From Proteocatella sp049670425 (lineage in GTDB: Bacteria > Bacillota > Clostridia > Peptostreptococcales > Filifactoraceae): a DNA stretch of 21,251 bases. The notes below the pieces were generated by a model that made no database searches, had not been told where the DNA came from, and was given only the letters and a program-made list of their open reading frames with translations. This document shows positions 15,405 to 21,251 of the stretch, in pieces (within the stretch, counting starts at the first letter, position 1; each line of letters starts with the position of its first letter). The stretch spans positions 1-21,251 of the forward strand of contig JBATTG010000240.1 of NCBI GenBank assembly GCA_049670425.1. The letters are read 5' to 3'. Made by a program: the position numbers and the translations under genes.

Positions 15405-15451
15405 AAAACCCTATTGGCTTCCTTTTTTGAAGGTTTCAATAGGGTTTTTTT
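15405..15451. terminator. Bidirectional terminator between MATE and copZ
   Basis: AAAACCCTATTG (15405-15416) pairs perfectly with CAATAGGGTTTT (15437-15448), with an inner CTTCC/GAAGG-type stem, and runs into seven T on the plus strand. A run of A on the other side lets it work for copZ too, ending both converging transcripts. Confidence 0.9.
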
Positions 15452-15505
15452 ATGATTATTTACATTTCGCTTATCATAAACATATTATCTTGCCGGTTGC
15501 CTGGC

Positions 15506-15709
15506 TTAGGCTATAACGTCATAACCCTGATCTTCAATTTCATTTTTAAGAATATCAAAGGTTACATCTTCTGTATGCTCAACCGTTACTGTATTCCCTG
15601 GAAGGTCTACCACTACCGATGATACACCTTCCACTGCCGACAGCACTGTAGTTACTCTGTTTTCGCAATGGGAACACATCATTCCTTCTACTTTTATTAC
15701 TGTTTTCAT
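15506..15709 (-). CDS. copZ: Copper chaperone CopZ
   Basis: This 67-residue protein is a single heavy-metal-associated domain with the metal site GMMCSHC (residues about 9-15). It should carry Cu(I) in the cytoplasm to CopA. The end (IEDQGYDVIA) is typical of the fold. The ATG follows GGAG seven bases upstream. It lies 191 bases downstream of copA with its own promoter, so its level can be set apart from the pump. Confidence 0.93.
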   Translation of the reverse strand: MKTVIKVEGMMCSHCENRVTTVLSAVEGVSSVVVDLPGNTVTVEHTEDVTFDILKNEIEDQGYDVIA

Positions 15710-15804
15710 ATTAATTTCTCCTTAGGATTTTTCTTTTTCTTGTCATCTGTTTTTATGTTTTTAATATACATTTTTAACGCTTCAGGCGTGAACTCTATCT
15801 TTTG

Positions 15805-15833
15805 ATTATATCACTTTTTCAAAGGTGCTACAA
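15805..15833 (-). promoter_or_regulatory. Promoter of copZ
   Basis: On the minus strand -35 TTGTAG (15828-15833) and a perfect -10 TATAAT (15805-15810) are exactly 17 bases apart. The -35 region is flanked by AAGGTG and CACCTT in inverted orientation, a possible operator. No CsoR or CopY gene is in the window to assign it to. Confidence 0.8.
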
Positions 15834-15900
15834 TTATTTCTCTGTGATTTCACCTTCCAAATTGAATAGTTAGAACAGTCTCTTTACCATTATGCTTTTT

Positions 15901-18153
15901 TTATTCTGATACCTTGAAGTTTTTCAATCTCAAGGCGTTTGAAACTACCGATACTGAACTCAACGACATCGCCGCTGCTGCAAATATAGGGTTAAGAAGC
16001 GGTCCTCCGAATATATGGAATACTCCTGCTGCCAGTGGTATTCCTGCTACGTTGTAGGCAAATGCCCAAAACAGGTTCTGCTTTATATTTTTTATTGTAC
16101 TTTTGGAAAGCTGTATTGCCCCAAGAACATCCATAAGGTCGCTGTGCATAAGCACTATATCCGCCGACTCCATGGCTACATCTGTTCCTGAACCTATGGC
16201 AATTCCAATATCTGCCTGAACAAGAGCCGGAGCGTCATTTATTCCGTCTCCTACCATGGCTACTTTTTTCCCCTCAGCTTGAAGTTTCTTTACTTCACCT
16301 GACTTATCCTGTGGAAGAACTTCTGACATGACTCTTGTTATTCCAACTTGTCTGGCGATTGCCTCTGCGGTGTATCTGTTGTCTCCCGTAATCATGGCGA
16401 CTTCTATTCCCATTTCAGTTAGTTTCTTTATTGCCTTGGCACTGCTTGGTTTTACAACGTCTGCAACTGCAATTATTCCCGCAAGCCTGCCGTCTATTGC
16501 AACGTACATAGGAGTTTTCCCCTGGCCTGCCAGCATATCGGAATCACTTTTAACATTTTCGACAAAAATATCTTTTTCTGTCATAAGTTTAAGATTTCCA
16601 ATCAAGAGCTGCATTCCTTCTATGATTACGCTTATTCCCTGCCCCGTTATGGCTTCAAAGTCTTTTATCGCGAAAAACTCAAGATTTCTCTGCTTCGCGT
16701 TTTTTACTATAGCCTCTCCAAGGGGATGCTCGCTTCCTTTTTCGGCTGAAGCCGTAAGCTGAAGAAGTTTTTCCTCTTCGATCCCATCCAACGCAATTAT
16801 GTCCGTTACCTCTGGTTTTCCTTCGGTTATCGTACCCGTTTTATCGAATATTATGGTATCTATCTTGTAAGTCGTTTCAAGCGCCGCCCCGCCTTTTATA
16901 AGAATTCCTTTTTCGGCACCTTTACCTGTACCGACCATTATAGCTGTAGGTGTCGCAAGGCCAAGGGCGCAAGGACATGCTATGACAAGCACTGAGATGA
17001 ATATTGTAAGGGAAAAAGAAAGACTCTCCCCGCTCAGCATCCAGAGTGCAAATGCCGAAAGTGCTATTACAAATACTGAGGGGACAAAGTATCCCGATAC
17101 TACGTCTGCCAGCTGAGCTATTGGAGCCTTCGAGCTTTGAGCGTCTTCTATCAGTTTTATTATCTGTGCAAGCGCCGTATTTTCACCGACTTTTGTAGCT
17201 TTAAATCTTATGAGTCCATTTTTATTTATAGTTGCTGCAAATACCTTGTCTCCCACTTTTTTGTCTACCGGCATGCTTTCACCTGTAAGCATCGCTTCGT
17301 CTATTGTGGTAAAGCCTTCTACGATTTCTCCATCTACTGGAATTTTTGCACCCGGCTTCACAAGAACAATATTTCCTTCTTGCACATCATCTATGGAAAT
17401 TTCAATTTCTTTGTCATTTTTTATTATGATTGCGGTCTTTGGAGCAAGTCCCATCAGCTTCTTGATTGCCTCCGAAGTTCTTCCTTTTGACACGGCTTCC
17501 AGCGATTTTCCAAGAAGTATAAGGGTAATAATAACTCCTGCTGTTTCAAAATACAGGCCCTCCACATATCCCATTTTACCAGTCGATATCTCGTACGTTG
17601 CATAGAGGCTGTATGACAGAGCCGCTGAAGTACCCATGGCTATAAGACTGTCCATGTTGGGACTTTTCATCCATATTGCCTTGAATCCTACTGCGTAGAA
17701 TCTATGCCCTGCAATCAACACCGGCAAAGTAAGCGCAATCTGGACAAGTGCAAAGTTCAATGGATGCTGCATAGGGTTAATCCATTCAGGTATCGGTGCA
17801 TTGAAAAAGCTAATCATCGATCCCATAGAAATATAAAGCAAAGGGATCGAAAATACTGCAGCTACGATAAATTTTGTCCACAGGATCTTTATTTCCCGTT
17901 CTTTTTTCTGCTTGTCTTCATCTACCTGCTTGCTGCCTTCTTTTATTTGAGTCCATCCGAATCCAGCTTTTTCAACAGCTTTTTCTATCTGCTCCAAGCT
18001 TGTTTTTTCTTCGTCGATATAGGCAGAAAGCTTTTCCGTCGTAAGGTTTACGGTTACGCTCTCCACTCCTTCTATCTTAGAAACGACCTTCTCTATTCTA
18101 GCTGAACAGGCAGCACAAGTCATTCCTGATATTTTTAAGGTTTCTCGCTTCAT
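15901..18153 (-). CDS. copA: Cu(I)-exporting P1B-type ATPase CopA
   Basis: This 750-residue membrane pump uses ATP to move Cu(I) out of the cytoplasm. It has one N-terminal HMA domain with CAAC (13-16), TGES (290-293), the membrane metal site CPC (393-395), the phosphorylated aspartate in DKTGT (437-441), SEHPLG (474-479) and GDGINDAP (635-642). The YN in FAYN and the MxxSS in MSLSSVSVVSN near the C-terminus mark Cu(I) specificity. Length is normal for a one-HMA CopA. AGAGGA precedes the ATG, 34 bases after the HMA-TauE gene, so the two are co-transcribed. Confidence 0.96.
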   Translation of the reverse strand: MKRETLKISGMTCAACSARIEKVVSKIEGVESVTVNLTTEKLSAYIDEEKTSLEQIEKAVEKAGFGWTQIKEGSKQVDEDKQKKEREIKILWTKFIVAAVFSIPLLYISMGSMISFFNAPIPEWINPMQHPLNFALVQIALTLPVLIAGHRFYAVGFKAIWMKSPNMDSLIAMGTSAALSYSLYATYEISTGKMGYVEGLYFETAGVIITLILLGKSLEAVSKGRTSEAIKKLMGLAPKTAIIIKNDKEIEISIDDVQEGNIVLVKPGAKIPVDGEIVEGFTTIDEAMLTGESMPVDKKVGDKVFAATINKNGLIRFKATKVGENTALAQIIKLIEDAQSSKAPIAQLADVVSGYFVPSVFVIALSAFALWMLSGESLSFSLTIFISVLVIACPCALGLATPTAIMVGTGKGAEKGILIKGGAALETTYKIDTIIFDKTGTITEGKPEVTDIIALDGIEEEKLLQLTASAEKGSEHPLGEAIVKNAKQRNLEFFAIKDFEAITGQGISVIIEGMQLLIGNLKLMTEKDIFVENVKSDSDMLAGQGKTPMYVAIDGRLAGIIAVADVVKPSSAKAIKKLTEMGIEVAMITGDNRYTAEAIARQVGITRVMSEVLPQDKSGEVKKLQAEGKKVAMVGDGINDAPALVQADIGIAIGSGTDVAMESADIVLMHSDLMDVLGAIQLSKSTIKNIKQNLFWAFAYNVAGIPLAAGVFHIFGGPLLNPIFAAAAMSLSSVSVVSNALRLKNFKVSE

Positions 18154-18187
18154 AATTTTCCTCTTTTCTGATTTTCATTATTTTTGT

Positions 18188-19612
18188 CTAGTTATTAAGT
18201 TCTACCGCACAACATGACCCGCCTGAACCTCCTGAAGTTCCCAAAACATTATCAGCTGATGATTTCAGGGCATCTTCTGACTGCAAATCATCTACTACTG
18301 TAATCGAACTTCTTATCATTCCCATCCAGCAGCTATATTTCACTGTGCCGCTTTCTGTTGGTGTAAATTCCACTATATTTTCACCTGGCTGTAATTTTAT
18401 ATCCAGATTATACTTAGGAACAAGTATCTCATTGTTGCATCCGTTGAGATTTTCTTCATCCACATTTATTATCCACTTAACTGGTATATCTTTTTGAACT
18501 ACTATGGGTTCATAGCTGCTAGGCCCAACTTCAGTGGTAACAACCTGTTTCCCATCTTCGAGAACCATCTCTCTTGATACAGAGTTCTGCGCACTTACGC
18601 CTCCAAAGTCCATTCCCGAAAGGCTAATGCCATTTTGAAACATAAACATTCCAAGTACCACAACTAATACTGCACTTACCAACATCATTCTTTTTTTAAA
18701 TTTTTTACTTAGCATAGAACTCACCACTCCTAACCCAAACATAAAGGGAACTGTACCTAAACTGAACAGGAACATTGAAACGGCACCCTGAACAGCTGAG
18801 CCTGTTGAAAGTGCATAAAGCTGCATTGCCTGAAGTGGACCACAGGGCATCAGGCCGTTAAGAAGTCCGACATAAAAAGGTGTACTTGATTGTTTTTTAA
18901 TATTTATTCTCTTTGTTATTGCCTTTGGTACCCTTATGTTGAATTTCTTCAGCCCCGGAAATATATCCAGCATATTTAAGCCCATTATAATCATAAAAAC
19001 ACCCGCAAATGCTGCTACAAGACCTTTGGCACTGCCTGAAAAACTTACTGCAGATCCGAGCGCTCCTGCAATTCCTCCAATGACCGTGTAAGATATTACT
19101 CTTCCCAAATTATATTTAAAACTTGGAAGCAGGCTTGCAGTTTTTCGATTATCGTCTATAAGCCTTGCCCCCTGAGGTACGCATTGAGATAAGTTTATAC
19201 CTCCGCACATCGCTATGCAGTGCACCGAGGTAAGTACTCCTATTGCAAATATCGTTGCATATCCCATTCCACTTTGTGCTATTGGAAATTCATTGAATAT
19301 ATTAAGCAGTCCTGAAGCTTTAGATAGCATATAAATACCAATCATGATAAATGATATGAATCCGATTTCTTTGAATTTTGCGGCCGAGTCGACCTTGCCT
19401 GTTGAATAACCCATCTTCTCAAGTATTTTTACTATTTCCTCAGATGAAATCTCATCAGCATTATAGGCCACGGATGCTGTTCCTGTTGCATATTCAGCTT
19501 TTACTGATTTTATAGCCGGAATTTTTCCAAGTCTTGACTCTATGCGTTGCTCACATCCGTTGCACGTCATGCCATCTATTTTGTAACTTATTACAGCTTC
19601 TCTGCTTTTCAT
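18188..19612 (-). CDS. HMA-TauE/SafE-cupredoxin fusion membrane protein
   Basis: This 474-residue protein has an N-terminal HMA domain with CNGC (17-20), then a membrane domain of about six helices like TauE/SafE or DsbD (key segments VHCIAMCGGINLSQC and LMPCGPLQ). A likely extracytoplasmic cupredoxin-like domain follows, with NGCN and YSCWMGM as possible copper ligands. It ends in a flexible Gly/Ser tail with a CC pair (GGSGGSCCAVELNN). The layout suggests copper taken from a chaperone, passed through or sensed at the membrane, and held outside. Its place before copA supports a copper role; the reaction is not established. A strong AGGAGG site seven bases upstream fixes the start. The sulfite-exporter annotation of the family should not be taken literally. 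Confidence 0.85.
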   Translation of the reverse strand: MKSREAVISYKIDGMTCNGCEQRIESRLGKIPAIKSVKAEYATGTASVAYNADEISSEEIVKILEKMGYSTGKVDSAAKFKEIGFISFIMIGIYMLSKASGLLNIFNEFPIAQSGMGYATIFAIGVLTSVHCIAMCGGINLSQCVPQGARLIDDNRKTASLLPSFKYNLGRVISYTVIGGIAGALGSAVSFSGSAKGLVAAFAGVFMIIMGLNMLDIFPGLKKFNIRVPKAITKRINIKKQSSTPFYVGLLNGLMPCGPLQAMQLYALSTGSAVQGAVSMFLFSLGTVPFMFGLGVVSSMLSKKFKKRMMLVSAVLVVVLGMFMFQNGISLSGMDFGGVSAQNSVSREMVLEDGKQVVTTEVGPSSYEPIVVQKDIPVKWIINVDEENLNGCNNEILVPKYNLDIKLQPGENIVEFTPTESGTVKYSCWMGMIRSSITVVDDLQSEDALKSSADNVLGTSGGSGGSCCAVELNN

Positions 19613-19666
19613 TTAAATACCTCCTCTTATCCCTGCATATTACCTTGAAAAGGTTGCGCCTGTGAA

Positions 19667-19696
19667 CTAATACATATCTTTTATTTATTTTTTCAA
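19667..19696 (-). promoter_or_regulatory. Candidate promoter of the HMA-TauE/copA operon
   Basis: Minus-strand TTGAAA (19691-19696) and TATTAG (19667-19672) are 18 bases apart, about 55 bases before the ATG. The -10 is weak, as expected if an activator is needed. A small hairpin ACCTT/AAGGT (19642-19654) lies in the leader. Confidence 0.45.
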
Positions 19697-19697
19697 G

Positions 19698-19744
19698 TTT
19701 ATCAGCTTTATATGGAGATTGTGTGGAGATTCGAAATTTATCAG
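19698..19744 (-). promoter_or_regulatory. Phased direct repeats, likely response-regulator site
   Basis: TGGAGATT occurs at 19713-19720 and 19724-19731, exactly 11 bases apart, the spacing used by tandem OmpR-family monomers. TTTATCAG flanks the pair at 19698-19705 and 19737-19744. The repeats sit 17-35 bases upstream of the candidate -35 of the copper operon, the right place for an activator. Binding by the adjacent two-component regulator is inference. Confidence 0.6.
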
Positions 19745-19766
19745 ATTTATTTTGAAAAAAACACAT

Positions 19767-19807
19767 AAAAAAAGATCTCCTGAGTTTTGGCTCAAAAGAT
19801 CTTTTTT
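19767..19807. terminator. Terminator after the sensor kinase gene
   Basis: AGATCT and TGAG arms pair with CTCA and AGATCT around TTTTGG, with A runs before and T runs after, so it can act in both directions. It lies 10 bases past the kinase stop and separates the two-component operon from the copper operon. Confidence 0.9.
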
Positions 19808-19817
19808 AGCAATAGTT

Positions 19818-21206
19818 TTAGTAATTTCTATTCAGTTTTATTACAAATTCTGTTCCTTCTCCCAAAATGCTGCTGACATCTATTGTCCCGCCATGCGCCA
19901 TGACAATGGATTTGACTATAGAAAGTCCGATGCCCGAGCCTCCTGTCTGTCTGTCTCTGGATTCATCGGCCCTGTAAAGATACTCGAATATGTGATTCAC
20001 ATCTTCCTCTGAAATCCCAATTCCAGTATCCTTTATTTTGATTTTTAAGTTTTCATCTGTTTCTTCGAGACCTATGCTTATAGTTCCTTCGTCGGTATAT
20101 TTTACCGCATTTGATATAAGATTTATAAACACCTGGCTTATTTTATCTTTGTCCGCCAGCAGATTGCACTCTTTTTCAGTAAATTCAAATTGAATATTCT
20201 TCTGTTTTGCTTCTCCTTCAAAACTTCTGAGTATGGCTTTTATAAGCGCACTTACATCAAATATTTCCCTATTCAAAATTAGGCTTTCATTTTCCAGTTC
20301 CACTATTTTATCTATATCAGATACCATCCTTGACAATCTGAGTATCTCGTCAAGACAGCCTTCGAGTCTTTCGTTGCTTATTTCCAAGACCTCATCTATC
20401 ATTCCCTCCATGTTTATCTGAAGTGATGTAAGAGGTGTCCTGAATTCATGGGCGTAGTCGCTCGCCATTCTCTTTTTAATTTCCTGCTGAATTTCCAAGG
20501 TGTTTGCGAGGTTGTTAACGCTGCCTACCAATTGGCACAGCTCTTTTACATTTGATTTGCAACTTATGCGGTTTTCATATTTCCCCTGGCCAATCTCTGC
20601 TGTTTTTTCAATTACATTCCTGATGGGTTTTGCTATTCTGTTTGCCATTAAATACCCCAGAAGTATTGCTATTCCAGCAAAAACGATTGAAACGACAAGA
20701 AATATCCGGTTAAGAACTCCGATGAATTGAATGTCCTGAGAATTATAGTAAAACGGTCCATAATAACCAAGGGTTGCCGTACCATATAATTTTCCATTAC
20801 TTCTTATTTCGTACTGCTTCTCGGTATATTCTCCATCCCAATTTGGATATCTCTCAATCATCGTACTTTCCATGGCGTTTATCATATTTTCACATTGCAT
20901 ACTATCTATGCAGCTCATGCAGAATATCTCTTTTCCCTCGGTGTCATTCACCATCATCACTATTCCCTGACCGAGAGCCCCTTCACCAATGGCCATCAGA
21001 AAATTTTCATCCAGATTGCCCTTTGAATCATACTCTCTTGCAAGCTGGTTTACTATATTAAGATTTATTTGTTCCTGGTTTTTCTGAACATAGCTTTGAA
21101 ACTGCTTTTCGAGCATGAAATTCGATGTTATCAAAAGCGATGAAATTACAAATACCAATATTAATACATACGATATTATAAGTTTTAACTTGAGGGAAAT
21201 CTTCAT
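19818..21206 (-). CDS. Sensor histidine kinase, HAMP type, possible copper sensor
   Basis: This 462-residue membrane kinase has a first helix at about 8-28, an extracytoplasmic domain of about 130 residues, a second helix at about 164-186, a HAMP domain (NRIAKPIRNVIEKTAEIG), the phosphorylated H252 in AHEFRTPL, the N box INLISNAVKY, and the ATP-site boxes DTGIGIS and GGSGIGLSIV. The extracytoplasmic domain carries CMSCIDSMQC (96-105), a Cys/Met cluster suited to Cu(I) or thiol sensing. I chose the ATG at 21204-21206, with AAGGAG five bases upstream; the frame is open to a TTG at 21240-21242, but that would overlap the response regulator. It should phosphorylate the regulator ending at 21232. 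The ligand is inferred from the neighbours. Confidence 0.9.
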   Translation of the reverse strand: MKISLKLKLIISYVLILVFVISSLLITSNFMLEKQFQSYVQKNQEQINLNIVNQLAREYDSKGNLDENFLMAIGEGALGQGIVMMVNDTEGKEIFCMSCIDSMQCENMINAMESTMIERYPNWDGEYTEKQYEIRSNGKLYGTATLGYYGPFYYNSQDIQFIGVLNRIFLVVSIVFAGIAILLGYLMANRIAKPIRNVIEKTAEIGQGKYENRISCKSNVKELCQLVGSVNNLANTLEIQQEIKKRMASDYAHEFRTPLTSLQINMEGMIDEVLEISNERLEGCLDEILRLSRMVSDIDKIVELENESLILNREIFDVSALIKAILRSFEGEAKQKNIQFEFTEKECNLLADKDKISQVFINLISNAVKYTDEGTISIGLEETDENLKIKIKDTGIGISEEDVNHIFEYLYRADESRDRQTGGSGIGLSIVKSIVMAHGGTIDVSSILGEGTEFVIKLNRNY

Positions 21207-21231
21207 TGTTCTCCTTTTTCCAAATATATTT

Positions 21232-21251
21232 TCAGCATCCAAATCTATAAC
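21232..21251 (-). CDS. OmpR/PhoB-family response regulator, C-terminal end only
   Basis: Only the last codons are in the window: the minus strand reads (G)YRFGC and then TGA at 21232-21234. GYRF is the hallmark end of OmpR/PhoB winged-helix domains. The gene stops 25 bases before the kinase ATG in the usual regulator-kinase order, so they form one operon. It is the best candidate for binding the 11-bp-phased repeats at 19713-19731. The rest of the gene lies outside the window. Confidence 0.7.

Noticed and set aside
18188..19612. Calling this a sulfite exporter from the TauE/SafE name
   Set aside because: The HMA and cupredoxin-like domains and the copA neighbour point to copper; sulfite transport has no support here.
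21207..21242. Upstream TTG start for the sensor kinase
   Set aside because: The ATG at 21204-21206 has a well-spaced AAGGAG, and the extra 12 residues would overlap the response regulator end.

Overview
The window looks like low-GC, Gram-positive, Clostridia-type DNA. Genes are AT-rich, most carry strong AGGAGG-like ribosome sites, and the set (Hsp33, a clostridial RlmD-type rRNA methyltransferase, MATE, CopZ/CopA, OmpR-type two-component system) fits an anaerobic Firmicute. I cannot name the genus from the sequence.

Left flank (1-~680): a small unrecognised plus-strand ORF, a gene remnant on the minus strand, a good minus-strand terminator (558-587), and a displaced 14-codon copy of the 3' end of the 23S rRNA methyltransferase gene (653-697).

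Island (~681-10812): the 3' end of the methyltransferase gene is present twice, about 10.1 kb apart, in the same orientation (665-691 and 10792-10818). The DNA between is best read as a genomic island integrated at the codon of the enzyme's catalytic glutamate. Two more copies of the GTCTCGA core lie at the left end, suggesting repeated use of the site. No integrase is visible. The cargo is a tightly coupled five-gene minus-strand operon: TcmP-like partner protein, a radical-SAM-like protein with a CX3CX3C motif, a beta-class adenine DNA methyltransferase (Mod), a DEAH helicase/restriction subunit (Res) and an AIPR-family protein with a probable N-terminal nuclease domain. This is a defence locus combining a type III-like restriction-modification system with AIPR and the Tcm pair. 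Upstream are a frameshifted HTH regulator, a truncated membrane mini-protein, an intact HTH_26 regulator with a clear promoter, and a structured non-coding segment (10260-10779) holding several inverted repeats and the terminator now serving the methyltransferase operon.

Conserved block (10780-15451): a minus-strand operon of a SAM methyltransferase, hslO (Hsp33) and rlmD, divergent from a MATE efflux gene; both divergent promoters are readable.

Copper block (15506-21251): copZ with its own promoter, copA, and a HMA-TauE/SafE-cupredoxin fusion, preceded by 11-bp-phased direct repeats suited to an OmpR-type regulator. Next to them are a sensor kinase whose extracytoplasmic loop carries a Cys/Met cluster, and the last codons of an OmpR-type response regulator. 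Together these look like a copper export and detoxification unit with its own two-component control.
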